DNA of 64,000 nt from positions 91,632-155,631 of the forward strand of contig JTDE01000965.1 of NCBI GenBank assembly GCA_014338405.1. Reading direction: 5' to 3'. This document shows positions 1 to 12,500 of the stretch, piece after piece. Made by a program: the position numbers and the translations under genes. Origin of the DNA: Paragonimus skrjabini miyazakii. Lineage: Eukaryota > Platyhelminthes > Trematoda > Plagiorchiida > Troglotrematidae. Position 1 is the first letter of the stretch, and each line of letters begins with the position of its first letter. The notes under the pieces were generated by a model, which was given only the letters and a program-made list of their open reading frames with translations, did not search any database and had not been told where the DNA came from.

Positions 1-1
1 T

Positions 2-1036
2 TTCGGCCCCCCAACCCGGTCACATACCTCAATGATGCGCATTCTTCTTTTCGCAGATGACAACGTGCTGTTCGCACATAGCGAGGACGAACCATAGTGA
101 CTAGCCACGGCTTTTGCAATCGCGGCATCCGAATTTGGACTCGATATCAACACAGGTAAGACATTTTCTTTCTTCCAACCTTCTTCGAGCGGAGGTGTTG
201 TCCATGCATCTTCACCCCAAATCCTTGTCAGTGGATATGTTGTCAACAGCTGTACAGATTTCTGCTACTTGGATAGCAACCTGTCCATCGATCTGTCCGT
301 GGACCGCGAGTTGAGAACTCGTGTGGCAAAAGCTAGTACTCTTTCCGGACGTCTTGAAAGACGTCTTTGGGAGAACCACAGTCTAAAGCCGAACATTAAG
401 CCCTTTGTTTACCGCTCAATGGTGCTGTCTGTACTGTTGTACGGCAGTGAAACGTGGACATTGTATCAACGGAACGTGCGTCATCTGAGCCACTTTCATT
501 TGCAATGTCTAAGACGCTTCTTGGGTATTCGGTGGTCGGACATGGTTTCGAACACTGAGGTACTGCGGCGAGCGGACATGAACGGGATGGAGGCCTTGCT
601 GATGTTGAATCAGCTTCGTTGGCTGGGTCACGTCCGTCGGATGGGCGATGATCGTATCCCGAAGCAGGTGCTATATGGACAACTTAGATCAGGTAGGCGA
701 AGTCCTGGTGGCCTAAAGCTGAGATACAAGGAGGCTGTGCTGGTAAGTCTTTCACTTTGTAAAATTGATTTTAGATGTTGGGAAGACTTAGCGTTGAACC
801 GGACTGCTTGGAGGAATACAATTCGAACGGGCGTCCGCGAGTTCAACGAGCAGTTATTGCGCGGCCGAGAACGAAAGCGCGCGCTACGCAAGGGAACCAT
901 CTGTCCCATAGGTCGTGGTGACATGACTATACGGCGTTGCGATGTGTGCGGCCGTGAATGCGCTGGTCGTTTGGGATTAGTAGGTCACCAGCCTACTCAT
1001 AATGCACCGTCGGCGAAGAGACGACGAGTACGTTAG
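2..1036 (+). pseudogene. Non-LTR retrotransposon reverse transcriptase, 3' portion, broken
   Basis: This is the C-terminal part of a LINE polyprotein that copies element RNA into DNA; its 5' part lies outside the window. One frame runs from base 2. It shows the catalytic FADD box (50-61), then two adjacent in-frame stops (TAG TGA, 95-100), then stays open to the TAG at 1034-1036. After the stops come the post-RT segment with LLYGSETWTL (about 428-457), the LRWLGHVRRM motif (about 615-644), a basic stretch, and a C2H2 zinc finger with exact C-X2-C-X12-H-X3-H spacing (about 940-1002). These motifs are typical of endonuclease/reverse transcriptase polyproteins of the RTE-like type common in flatworms; the clade is inferred, not tested. 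The two stops are the only breaks seen in about 345 codons, so the copy is fairly young. It is not a host gene. Confidence 0.88.
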
Positions 1037-1766
1037 GCTCAGGTAGGTCATATCAGCATATCCGTTCTGTTTTTGTTAATGATTGCATCGACCAAGACCA
1101 CGGTCGTTTGGCAACTAATCTGCTCCTGTTTTCAGCAATTTGGGTGTCTGTGATCTTCAACCTACTCTTTCCTTGAGCTTTGCTGGTGTATTGAATGATG
1201 AGTCGTCTGTCTGATCTTTTTGTAGTTCAACTTTGAGTTTTGTCTGTCAACTTTATCCTCTCTGGAATGCTCTAGCATGCACTCGTATACTGTAATGCTT
1301 CTTGCATTACATTTCACACATCTTTTTTCCTAGTACAGATCTTGTCATTGCAGTCTCTCTCACTGTTTATTTTCCGTGAGATAAGGGTTTCCTTTTCGTG
1401 CTAGCCATTCAATTAGCTAATCAGCATTGGCCGGCTGAACACAAAGGCCTCACTCACACACCTACTGGTCTTATTCCTTCAGGTTTACACCGGATACGTG
1501 GTGTGTGAGTGGAACTGCAAGTGGTGCAGTGCACGCCACTTGTTGTGATGGGTTCAAGCGCAGGCGTCCTTTGGTTTCGGTCACTGTGGCAGGCTGATCC
1601 GTTTCGGATACAGCCAACCAGTTCCTACTGACCAATCATTCGACGTTCAGTGTGTATGTTGTTGCATACTGTTGATTTCACGTTGCCCTTGATCTACCTT
1701 GTGATTGTTGTGCGCGCTTAGTTTGCTACTTACAATACACGGGCCACTTCACTGGCGTTCAGCTTG

Positions 1767-1782
1767 ATATATATATATATAT
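1767..1782. repeat. (AT)8 microsatellite
   Basis: Eight perfect AT units, taken as the likely 3' tail of the LINE to its left. Confidence 0.85.
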
Positions 1783-1785
1783 GAT

Positions 1786-2930
1786 ATTGCAACAGTGACA
1801 TACATTGAACGGTTCTATTTCTCCATTGTTTAACTCAGCAGTAACTTTGCTCAGTGGATTATGGCATTATATTGACCCGTTCACAGTGTTTATTTGCTGT
1901 CATCACCGACAAACATTGCTGATCTGGTCAGTGCATAGAGTTGACTAATCCTATGTGTAGCTTTTTGCTTATAAACAAAACTTCATGCACAGTGAGCCGT
2001 TAATTTTTTCGAAAATAATTCCAATTCCCCGAATGCTGTCAACCGGTACAGCGAGAAGATAAAATCAAAATGATGTTCCACAGATAGACTTGAAAAACTT
2101 GGGTAAGATATTCAAAGGCATTGGCAACGTATGTGACAGATGATCAATCTGTCGACTGTGAATTTTAACGGATGTTACGCCAGTTCACAACATTTTTGAC
2201 AGTATTCAATGATTCACCCTAAAAGTGTATGATCTACAAAGAAACAGTGATAAAATTCAGAATATTCAAGTAGTAATTCTATGAAGTAAACAATTTTCAC
2301 AAGTCATGTTGAAGTTATTATCTGGACCAGTATTCGATGTAGGCACCACATCAAGTCTTATTATTTTGACGTTCCGTTCGACATAGTGGTTAGATATTTT
2401 ATCGAAAGAAATCATCAACAACACGACAAACTTTATCCAAAAACCTCCCTTTACCCACTTGATGGCTTGTTGGCTTAATAATCCAACTGATGACAACATA
2501 TCGTCAGCCATATAATTGAAATATCCAAATTACAAACAAAGTCACTCGGCCTATTCATTACAAGATGGTTTGGTGTTCGACACAATATTCTTGTAATTTC
2601 GCTATAGGTCCGCGCAACTATAGTGAACAGCCTTGCGAACGATCAATTAGACGCATCAGCATTGCTCTATTGATGATCTTCAGGTGAGTGGTCACTAGGC
2701 GAACCATTGTTATGATCACCATATCCATTGTAGTAAAACAAACTAAACATTCGACGGAGCATTGTGGTAATATTCACCGGAAACATGCTTATGAAGCTCC
2801 TACTGTGAGGTATTGATTACAGTCAACAGGTAAAAAATGGTTAATTTAGAGACAAGTCCTCAACATGAGCGTTGTTGAAATGTGAATGGCCGCTAACATT
2901 CATACACGATCGTTCAGTCCCACCTGATTT
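1786..2930. other. Gene-free stretch
   Basis: AT-rich unique-looking sequence. Short open frames (such as about 80 codons on the minus strand at 2266-2511) show no domain, splice pattern or codon bias that I can recognise. Confidence 0.5.
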
Positions 2931-3110
2931 GAGTTAAGTGACCTAGTGGTTAAAACGGTTGCCCCATAAGAATTGTTGGTCGGGTTGAAATCAAGACTTT
3001 GAGGGCTGCTGATAGGCTGTAAAAACAGATTATTCAGACTTAGTGCTTCTCTTGAATCGAAATGGCTAGAAAGTATACTTGGATGTGAAAGTGGCGAACC
3101 AGCGTAATTG
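2930..3110 (+). repeat. tRNA-headed short repeat (SINE-like), diverged plus copy
   Basis: A pol III A-box-like TGACCTAGTGG lies at 2939-2949 and a B-box-like GGTTGAAATCA at 2983-2993, with tRNA-like spacing. The sequence between them (GTTAAAACGGTTGCC) matches the reverse complement of the minus copies near 3.7 and 9.2 kb. Further on, TTAGTGCTTCTCTTGA matches their CTAGTGCTTCTTTTCGA. It is more diverged than those copies. Confidence 0.55.
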
Positions 3111-3528
3111 GTGTCCGATTTTAACCAACCAAATCTTCAACTGATCGTGAGTATAAGGTAGTCATAATAAATGTTTCATATTCTCTGTCCCAGGAACTGT
3201 TAAGGGAGTTGCCTAAAGTGACTCCTGTCATGATATCGACCAGAAAACTGATTTAGTAACAATGATTCGTCCGCCTTCCTGAAGATTGACTGTCGTATCT
3301 ACGGACAACCACTTCCACTGTTTTTCTCTAGCTATTCGATTTGTTCAACTTTATGCTATTTTGTTTATAGTTAACCCTAAAGAAGGAAATCCAGCAACGT
3401 CACTTTAACCAGTTTCCATAAATGAAGTCAAATGTGTGTTGACTACAAAGTTGATTCACTGATTTGGTCTGCTTGTACATTTAAACTACTTTTAAAACAC
3501 AAGTAGCACCTAGAACAACTATTAAAAT

Positions 3529-3811
3529 CTGATGAGTTGTAGGGGGTTTTGTTTCCATATAAGGTGTACATCACCCACCATTGATCGCAGCTGCCGCATT
3601 CCCATAGACTTTCCCATCGGCCCCTTTTGAAAAGAAGCACTATATTCGAATTTCGCTCCCATTAGGGCTCGTTAGTAGTGGACATCCTTGCCACTGCGAG
3701 GACTAGAACTCTGGCCACGCTTTCATGAGGCAACCGTGTTGACCAGTGTGCCACTGAACTTATATTAGACACGACTGAATCATCATATATGAACCCTCAG
3801 CCACATTCTTT
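3529..3811 (-). repeat. tRNA-headed short repeat, minus copy
   Basis: Read on the minus strand, this copy has an A-box-like TGGCACACTGG (3753-3743) and a B-box-like AGTTCTAGTCC region (about 3710-3700). The body contains the family marker GAAAAGAAGCACTA (plus sense) and a left flank shared with the 9.5 kb copy (ATCGCAGCTG, then GCATTCCCATAGAC). It is followed directly by an inverted piece of the same family. An open frame at 3443-3640 lies inside it and is not a gene. Confidence 0.75.
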
Positions 3812-4020
3812 ACTACTCATCGATAATCGAAATGTCGCTCAACAAGTTAATTGTTGCTGTGGTTTCAACTTGGAGGGAAGTCCTAGTCGAGGGGTCATCG
3901 ATTGGAGTTGACAGTAAAGTTCCTGTCTCCACTCGGGCAACCTAATCATTTATCATAAGCCAAAGCTGTTGGACATTTGCATATGATGATTCAGTCGTGT
4001 CCAATATGATTTATCATGCT
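3812..4020 (+). repeat. Inverted second copy of the same repeat family
   Basis: This stretch is the reverse complement of the tail module seen in direct orientation at about 9310-9460. For example, CCTAGTCGAGGGGTCATCGA here equals the complement of TCGATGACCCCTCGACTAGG there. It ends with sequence complementary to the start of the left-hand copy (GACACGACTGAATCATCATAT). The two copies therefore sit in opposite orientation, joined at about 3811. Confidence 0.75.
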
Positions 4021-5435
4021 AAATGACAACTGGGGCGAGAGGTCAGAAGGTCCTTTACTCATAACTGTCGCCTGCTGTATATGTCATGCAAGTAGTAACA
4101 GATCAATTTTGGTTATATCCCCATAACTGACCATCATTTCCCTAACCAGAAACCGCATTACGAATGCTTATCAGGTTGCAGTTAAGTCGTGTTATTAGTG
4201 AAAAATAACACTTATAAACAATTGATAAACCATATCCGATGTTTAGACTTTACTGATTTTCCAACATCATCAGGAATTCTTGCTGAGAATGTGTTCAGTA
4301 ATCGGGTCACCATTTGTTCTCAACACGTGTTTCCACCACAATTGAAATGTGGACCATTTGTTATGTTTTAAGGTAATTTTTATTTACCTGGTTAAAGTAA
4401 ATAACGCCCAGTTCTGTTGATTCGTTTCACTACAGAAACTATATACAAATAATACTTATCAATAGTGTTGACACTTTTAACAGATAACAAAATAAACGGT
4501 GAAGCATTAGTTTCACTTGGCTGTTTTTATTACGTCGATCGACCAAATGAAGAAAACGCGCTGATAAAAAAATTTCGAACTCTTGCCTACTCAAACTAGT
4601 CTCTGTACTTTCATGTGATGGAATTTGGGAAGTATGGTGATATTAAAGTCTGCCTGCTTCAAGATATGTTGGCATTATCAAAGTTTACAATGTACAAACG
4701 TTTTCATCAGAATGGACTTCCTTGGATATCATTTTTGCTTTACTGAGGTTATGAATAGAAGTAAACAGTCGGATAAGAGCCACAGTTAAGTGGATACTCA
4801 CTAATCTATACAACTGACTTGTTCGTTAGGAGAAATTGTGAGTTAAAATGCACTTTACGATGAAAGGCCTAACGTTATTTTTTGTGCTAACCATGTGTGA
4901 ACTCTTGAAAGTTTCACAGCAGAACTTGACATCCTAAAACTAACAGCCAGTTATTCGTTGACTCAAAATGAGTTTGGCCTCATTGCTACCTACCGATATA
5001 TCTCTGTTCAAAGCTAGGAAAATTCTAGTTTTCAACAAAATTTCATGTAAACTCATCTTATGCAATGTGTTTTTTTCCACATTTATGGGTAATTTCAATA
5101 ATATGTGCGGCGTTACTGCGTTGTAATTAGCTCCGTCCATCAATTACCAAAAACAAAAACAAAAAAATATTTTCCTCATAATTCAATGTGTGTCAACGCT
5201 ATAAATGAAACTCCGCACAATCACCATTTTTGTTTGTATATCCTCAAACCTAACACCAGTTTGCGTGAAAATTCCATTCACCTACATGTGAAGTTAACTG
5301 AAAAGCGTTTCTGTTTGATAAGGTGTGTAATACAAGCAGAACTGTGGTTGTTAGACCACTTCAATTATCTAAGATGTTCACCACTGAAAGATATCCGCGG
5401 CATCTTCCAATACATTAAAAAACAACGGTATCTTT
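4021..5435. other. Gene-free stretch downstream of the stress-protein gene
   Basis: No recognisable exon on either strand. A 118-codon open frame at 5105-5461 (plus) overlaps the predicted 3' flank of the minus-strand gene, is AT-rich, and shows no domain. Confidence 0.45.
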
Positions 5436-5441
5436 CATATG

Positions 5442-5447
5442 TTTATT
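5442..5447 (-). terminator. Candidate polyadenylation signal of the stress-protein gene
   Basis: TTTATT on the plus strand reads AATAAA on the minus strand, about 90 bases past the stop codon of the minus-strand gene. Such a distance is normal for a short 3' UTR. No transcript evidence is available. Confidence 0.45.
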
Positions 5448-5535
5448 ATTTAGTGATGTAAAATATAATTACATATGTACGTTTAAACACGTGATGAAAT
5501 TAACCACACAGTTTACACATTCTCCGGACATTTTT

Positions 5536-6048
5536 TCATTCTGTTGACTTTTTCAGTGGCGGTGGGACAAGGGCAACGGGAAGACGCGCGTGGTGAAGAA
5601 CGTAATTACTGACACTCCCCAAAAATGTTCGTCTCACAGGTCCGACACCTCGATTCCCCATCACGACGATATCCCCGTTCAATTCATTGATTGCCTTCAC
5701 TAAAGCCACTCCTGGTTTCGTATCCAAATAAATGAACGAATGAGCTTTGATCCCGTGTTCACTTGCTTCTTGCATCGCTTCACGACAAAGCCGCTTTCCT
5801 TCTCTTACATACTCTTCTGAAATACGGATTGTCGTGCCCAGTAGAACTGGTGCCTTTTCAAGTGCTGCACCAATAACTGAACGGTTTCTGATCGGTTCCA
5901 CGATATGAACAAACAATAGGAGATCGCGTTCAGATTTCATATGAACAAAGTACCATTCCATCGCTCTTTTTGAGTGTGGACTAGTGTCCAACGGGATTAT
6001 AACCTTGCGTTTGGCTTCCGTCAAATCATCTTGATGATTATCAGACAT
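5536..6048 (-). CDS. Universal stress protein (UspA-domain family), ATP-binding type
   Basis: A single-exon gene for a 170-residue soluble protein. Universal stress proteins are small alpha/beta nucleotide-binding proteins linked to stress tolerance; this one's partner and exact role are not known. The first strand is RKVIIPLD with Asp21. The end carries the ATP-type motif G-X2-G-X9-G-S: Gly131, Gly134, Gly144, Ser145, in MGNRGVG...FLGSVS. The family ending LPVALVPP follows at 156-163. One domain fills the protein, as usual for the family, with no signal peptide or membrane segment. ATG at 6048-6046 is the first methionine in frame; an upstream extension would need a TTG codon. The stop is TGA at 5538-5536. 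It has no close neighbour gene. A 5' UTR intron or spliced leader cannot be excluded. Trematodes are known to carry many such genes, consistent with the host call. Confidence 0.93.
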   Translation of the reverse strand: MSDNHQDDLTEAKRKVIIPLDTSPHSKRAMEWYFVHMKSERDLLLFVHIVEPIRNRSVIGAALEKAPVLLGTTIRISEEYVREGKRLCREAMQEASEHGIKAHSFIYLDTKPGVALVKAINELNGDIVVMGNRGVGPVRRTFLGSVSNYVLHHARLPVALVPPPLKKSTE

Positions 6049-9000
6049 TTTGAATTTTACGCAAATTAATGACAACGAATTACATTACCCACTTTATTCC
6101 GAGCTTATTATAGTAGGAAAGAACCAATTGTAATTGAGCACAAACGATTGCAATGTGATTGGTAGTTGAAATAACAGGGTCTTGAACAAAACTTTGATTG
6201 CGAATGGTTATCACGCCAGGAGTAAGGTAACAGAAAAAGAAAATATACGTAGATTTTGTAGTCATGAAAAATGTGAATCATGAAATTGTTTCAAAAACCA
6301 GTATTAAACAATCCTAAAAGTTGAACTCTAGTTTTTTTAAATAGTAAATCATTTCTTTTATATTTTTGTTACAACTGGACTGTAATGTTACACAGTTAGT
6401 CGTATTAACCGAATGTTCTAGAACAAAACAAGAATACTAGGGAATAATACTGAACTTCACCACAAATGATATGTTTTTCTAATCTGCATCAAAATTTGTT
6501 TCAAATCATTCAAAATGCTTATAAATCGCAGGTGGATCCATTTGTTTCTTCTTTAGGTTCTAATTTGTTTACAAACACGCACTTTAACCAAAACCGACAT
6601 TTAAAAAACGCAATAAATATTGTAAACCAACGTAAATACTTCCTTTTTTCTACCTGCTTTTGAAGTAGATTGATAGTGGCTACTCAAAAATGTCAATGGT
6701 TCTCACATGTTTTTGGTGGTAAACAGGAAAACTGCTCTGAAATTGAAATTTTTCCAATGGGAAAACAGAACGGAACTTCGTGGACAAAAACGAATTCCAG
6801 ATTTAGCGAAGTGAAGCATTCTATTCTAAACCATCATTGTACTAATGATATGGACTGAGATTGCTCTCACCTGAATGTAACGTAGACAAAGTGGAACAAG
6901 AGTTTTGAAAAAGAGTAACTAGAGCATATATACAGTAATTGTTCAAGATAGACCTCAATGTGAACTAAACAAGTTTGACTACTAGTAACTCTATGAAATG
7001 GAGATATTGTTTAGAAGTATGACGAAACTGTGCGGAAATTACACGGTTTATTTATTTACACACAAAAACAGGACTTACTGGTATAACATAAATCGCTGTG
7101 GTTTATGGTGTTGGTTGTAAACGAGTGCAAAATATTCGCTATGCTATGACGGTTACTACTGATGAGATCTTATTCAACGTCACAAATACCATTGATAGTG
7201 ATAGTTATTTTTTTGGAAGTATCGATATCTTTGAAGGGACTTGTCACAAAGATGAACGGTGCACATCGTTAGTCTGCCTTGCAAATCATTATAATACGTT
7301 TCGTAGATTACAATCGTCTTTGGTTAATTAGACATGTTGTGTACACTCATTTATCAAAAGACTAGCCAAGAGACTAGCTGAGACCGGAATTTGTGAAACC
7401 ACCATCTAACAACCTAAAACCAAAGGTTACCAAAACTTGGGATTCACTTTTTAAAGATCAAATGCTTAATTCGGATTGTCTGCCGAAGCAAACAACAGTG
7501 TTTGTCGTTCTTCTATGTTATAACCGACCACCTGTTTGATATCTACTTAGTGAACTCCATGTTATTAAGTGTGACCGTTTATTTGAAACAGTACAGATAT
7601 GTAAGAATGCTGACGAAAGTCCTTCCGAAACCTTCGGCCGCGAATTATTCTAACAATTTTGCAAAAAGTACAATTACTCCCAAAAAATTTCATGACTGTT
7701 ACGCATTTGTAGTTCTTCTAAACTTTGCATTATGATGCTGTTGTAGAACGTAAAGTTTTTCAAGCCAAAGCCGGAACTTAGATGCAAAGGAGGTATACAG
7801 AAAATCAACTACATTGAGTCCATTCAATTGTACATAAAAATTCTTCTTCAGACGTTCTTTCTACGTTTCATAGTCCTTCAGGTACTCTTGTCGACATTGT
7901 GCAGCGCACGTGTGGACTCTGTATGCAGTGTTTCTCAGTTCTGTTAAAAACGGAATCCTTTAGACTTAGATTACAGTCACAGTAACAATCCAGTTCAGCC
8001 GTATGTTACTATGTGTTATGCTGCAATCCAAAGAGCACTCCCCAGATAAATCGTGAAAAAAATCCCACAACTTGAATGGTTGTTTCTTTCTTATTCGTGT
8101 ATTTGAGAAAGAAACTGGATTCGTTTTATACAACTCTTAAACCGTCTCAGTTCGTTATTACATTTTCAGAAACGTTGTGAATACGTGCTGTAATCTTACT
8201 ATGCAAGGCGAGAAAAGTATTGACTATTCTACTTTAATGTTCCAACTTCTTGTTGACAGCAGTGCCAGAAAAATTTATCCTGTCAGTCTCTTCATATATC
8301 GATTAAACTTGGCCTGAACATAGCGATTGTCTACCGGTGGGATTAGACCACATTTATCAGTAATCGATTGTAGCACTCAATGCTAGTTACGCTGGCAAAT
8401 TAAACAGCATGCAAAAGACAATACTAAGAAGGTAGCATAGCAGTTTGTCTTTTCCCGTATTACATAATGGCATATGTCAGGATGACAGTAAACCAATCTT
8501 CAGGTTATTTCAATGTTAATCGTCTGTACATTTGACCTATGAACGTAGTTTTCCAGTACTTCAAGAGAGAGGAACAAAAATTCGTACTCATCATCACACT
8601 TACCATCAGAATAAAAGATTTTTGTACTAATCTAATAATCGTCGATAGGTGAACAAAATTTTATTGAACAGTCACTTAATTCACCGTATAAAACTGTATA
8701 CTCTGGCATGTTACCCAAATCGCATTTTATGAACATCACACTACTGCCTTGTAATTCATCGTCACCTAAACCGTGGTGTATAATTGTCTACACACAAGGA
8801 ATTAACAAGTACAGAAGATTTGTTCATACATAGACACATTCCGTCCACTTGTCATAAACACTTGTAAGGCAGTAGGAAGTTAGAACTGTCATATCACCCG
8901 TAAGAGATTCCAATCATTTTAGAAACGTTAATATTGTCTATATTTAACAAATGTTTGAACCGCACACAGAACTACTACTAGCGGCTGACAAAACGAGGCA

Positions 9001-9139
9001 TATTTGCACATAGGAATATTTTGGTTTTCTTCATGTGATGTAGGGAGTGAGGAGATGGGACTTGGTAGTGATTGCACGGAAAACATACAAAAACCGCAAG
9101 TACAAAGCTGACCGCTTAATCCACTCCAACATAATATAA
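6049..9139. other. Gene-free stretch upstream of the stress-protein gene
   Basis: AT-rich sequence expected to hold the promoter of the minus-strand gene at its left end. A CTATAATAAG stretch (minus strand, about 6114-6105) could be a TATA-like box but is unproven. Open frames up to 77 codons (7098-7331, 7502-7735) show no domain. Confidence 0.45.
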
Positions 9140-9590
9140 CTGAACTCTAGTTTCGCTCTCATTAGAGCTCGTCAGTAGTTCATATCCGTGCCACTGCCGG
9201 GACTAGAACCACAGCCACGCTGTTCATGAGGCAACCGTGTTTACCACTGCGCCATTGACCTCACATTAGGCACGACCGAATTATCATATGTGAACGCTCA
9301 ACCACTTTCGCTTGTGAGTCATGATCAGGTTGCCCGGTCGTCTCGAGTAACTGTCCTGTTAACTCCAATCGATGACCCCTCGACTAGGACTTCTCTGCCA
9401 GTTAAAATCACACAAATCGTTGACTTGTTGAGCGGTATTTGATTATTGATGAGTAGTAGGGGATTTCGGTTCTTCATATAGATTGAACATCACTCACAAC
9501 TGATCGCAGCTGTCGCACTTACATAGACATTCCAGTCGGCTCCTTTCGAAAAGAAGCACTAGACTCGAGTTTCACTCTCAGTGGAGCTTG
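9140..9590 (-). repeat. tRNA-headed repeat, just over one full tandem unit
   Basis: On the minus strand the head has an A box TGGCGCAGTGG (9254-9244) and a B box GGTTCTAGTC (9210-9201). To the right lies the tail module: TCGATGACCCCTCGACTAGG, then GATCGCAGCTG, then GAAAAGAAGCACTAGACTCG. After that the head-proximal sequence begins again (TTTCGCTCTC at 9151 versus TTTCACTCTC at 9570), a period near 419 bases. This is the best copy from which to define the family unit. Confidence 0.8.
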
Positions 9591-12500
9591 TGGTTCAAGG
9601 CCAAGTAATCCTATCCTTTAGGAACGGCAGGCCATATATTCTGAATCGTTCCACGATGTGAAATCCTCCTCATTCTGAATGGATTCTCGTAAGAATTAAG
9701 CGGTTTAACCAAATGTTCTTTGGCTAAGTACCATTGTCCTAAAAATAAACCAGTGATAGGTTGTCTGGACCCGATTCCCTATTGTATTTCAGGAATTCAA
9801 CAGTTTCAGGAATAGAAGTTCAGGTACTAAGTCAATAGTTGATATCCGAATGAAACGACGTCTGTTCCGTCTGCTGTCAGTTGAACGGCAGTTCAAAACG
9901 CACCACTTCGTAATCCACGGTTTGCTGTCATCATTTGCTTCCAAGATCATCTTACTAACATAAAAGATTTCCCATCTCTGATATGTTCTGCCATTGAAAT
10001 ACTCTACAACAACCAGATTTTTCGATCACTCATTTCGCTCTGTCTTATTTCGTGGACAGACTTGTACTTGCTGCTGGGACGAAGCTACCCCAGATTGTCA
10101 AAGATGTTAACCAAGGTGAATAAAGTTTCTTTCCAGTAATTTGTTTAAAATAATTCCCACTTTATGCGTGCGATAGCCAGTCAACTGGCTTCTAGCAGTC
10201 GCTGTTGTCACCAAACGTGATAGACGTTAGGTTATAGGTCACTACTTCCTGACAATGATAGAACAAAATCCGGTGTGCAAGCCGTGGACTGCTAAGGTTG
10301 AGGACGTGCGTGACCACTTATTTACATGATAATATTCACTGAGTACAGTGCGAATAATCCAAAGGTAACATCGCCAGTGCAGCAGACAACCCATAATCTT
10401 GGTTCGCTAAAGATCATTGGTAGCAATACGATTAAGTTGATTTCAAGATGCGTTCAGAGAGGAGGGATGCCATGCAACACAGCTGTGGGTTTTACATAGA
10501 AGGCTGGAACATTTCAGGAACAAACGATTTCGTGCACATAGCTATTACGGATGTTCATTGTTATCCTTACAGGAGATAGTTACAAAATGGTGTCCACTCA
10601 ACTTACTTTGATCTTTGCTTAAGCCAACAAGTAAATGATAAATCTTATCACAGAATATTAATATACCCGGTAATTTTGATATTGAAAGTCAAGAACTTGT
10701 CTCCGATGTTCCCCTTTGTAGGCAATGACAAATAACCAAGTCTTGTTATTTCACTGTCTGTTAACTTTGAATGGACCGTCTGAACGGAAAAGCAACTGTC
10801 CATTAGAAATTCATACACCGTCACATAGTGTGGCGTCAACAATTTTTTTTATCAATATTCTCATACCAGCTATTCCAACAGTTGAAAAAGGGGACACAGA
10901 CAACCTAATCATGAATATGTCTTGGGATGTCAGAGTGACAAAAAACTGTGTGTTAGTACACCTTCTCAAAGCTACAAAAAGCATCAGTAAAAACACTCTG
11001 TGACGTTTAAAAGGATACAACTTGTAAGATAGTAGGGTTAAGTGTCCTTAACTCGTGTGCGAATGGTTGTAACATCGCAGATGGCTTTAAGCTGCTGCAG
11101 GAGTGGTTACGTTCTGGGATCAGGTCCAAGTAAGTTAATCTATCAATATGATTAGTTTCATGATATAAGACAATTGTTATAGCAATCATTCAGAATTCAG
11201 CAATTGTGACTATCCTGTTTTGAGCCGATGAAGAGTTAACGTGAATTTGTGGACGTTTAGCCATCCTTCTAACAAGAACTTGCCATCAAAACAAGAATTT
11301 TGCCGGTGAGAAGTAGTTTTTAAGTTGCGCGCTGATTATAGAAGCTGCAGGCGCAATTCAGGAGGAAAAGTATTCAAGATTCACGAAGTATGTTTGCTAA
11401 ACAGCTTGATAAACAAAAAGTAAATACGTCTGCAGTGGACATTGATCGGAGAAAGTTCCTTGTTTGTTTGGATCAAATCGTTTCAGGACTAATATTTTTC
11501 AAATAATGCAACCTACATTCATCTGTTGCAAGGAAATATGCACCAGAACATCGGATCATTAAACAGTCTGCTGGGTTGACATCTGGAAACTTGTTTGCCA
11601 ATCGTAAGTCCATTGCGTTCTGGAGTAGTCTTTGATTGGTTGGTTGTCTGACACCCTAATTTATCATATACCTTAAAAGCAGTTTACGACCCGCAAGACG
11701 AATTTGCATTCTCGTGCGAGTTACCCAGGCTTCCTTGTTACCACGGTACCGTGTAGCTTCGAATATACGATGGTTTATCACTACAGAAATGTGGTACTTA
11801 GCACGAAGTTAGTACTAATTTAGATTATATTTCCTTCCTTAGCACGCTGCCGTGTATTGATGGTTCCGAGACATTTTTCTTACGTTTTTTGCATAAATAT
11901 ATTTCTCTTGTTGAACGGCTCGCTCATCTAAGAAATAGGCTCAAAAAACTGAGACGAAAAGCTTCAGTATCTTGATTTCGTACGTTAACCTTGAGATGGT
12001 CACCAGCACATTCGGTTCATAATTCGAACGATCGTAGTGTTGTGAGCCAAGAACGCAGTTGGCACAAGCAGCGTTTATTCGGAAAATCAACGCATGGAGC
12101 ATAGTTTTCAACATAACAAAAAGCCACAAACTCATTTGCATATTACACTGTTCCAGGGACATCACGGTTGCTTCGGTTGTCAATGCTCAGTTCAGGTGTG
12201 GAAGGAGAACCATTTTATACCAAAGTTTTTCTTGTACTTTTCCTCTGCTACTTCAACATCCAAATATATTTTCTTGCTTGATTACTGAGTAGGGTAGTAT
12301 AATGCGACTGCTGGTCCTCACTACAGCAATACCAATTCTATTTCCGACAGGGACACTGATCACTCCCCCACACAACCACCCAGTCCCACGTGGAATGCGC
12401 CAATTGACCCACGGAATTGACTGTTCAGGCAGGATTTCTCAAACAGTACACTCTGGAGCCCACCAACGTCACTGTTGAGCACTGGAACTATATTACTTAT

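Larger units (their letters stand above)
1..1782 (+). mobile_element. 5'-cut RTE-like LINE copy with 3' flank and (AT)8 tail
   Basis: The element includes the broken coding region at 2-1036 and an apparent 3' untranslated stretch of about 730 bases holding no gene I can recognise. It ends in eight AT units at 1767-1782, just after GCGTTCAGCTTG. A short microsatellite tail is usual for RTE-type elements, so I infer the 3' end here. No target-site duplication can be tested because the 5' end is outside the window. If the tail is coincidental, the element could end earlier. Confidence 0.6.

Noticed and set aside
628..924. 98-codon minus-strand frame at 0.6-0.9 kb
   Set aside because: Antisense of the LINE polyprotein.
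5105..5461. 118-codon plus-strand open frame
   Set aside because: AT-rich, no domain, overlaps the likely 3' flank of the stress-protein gene, and its first codon is not ATG.
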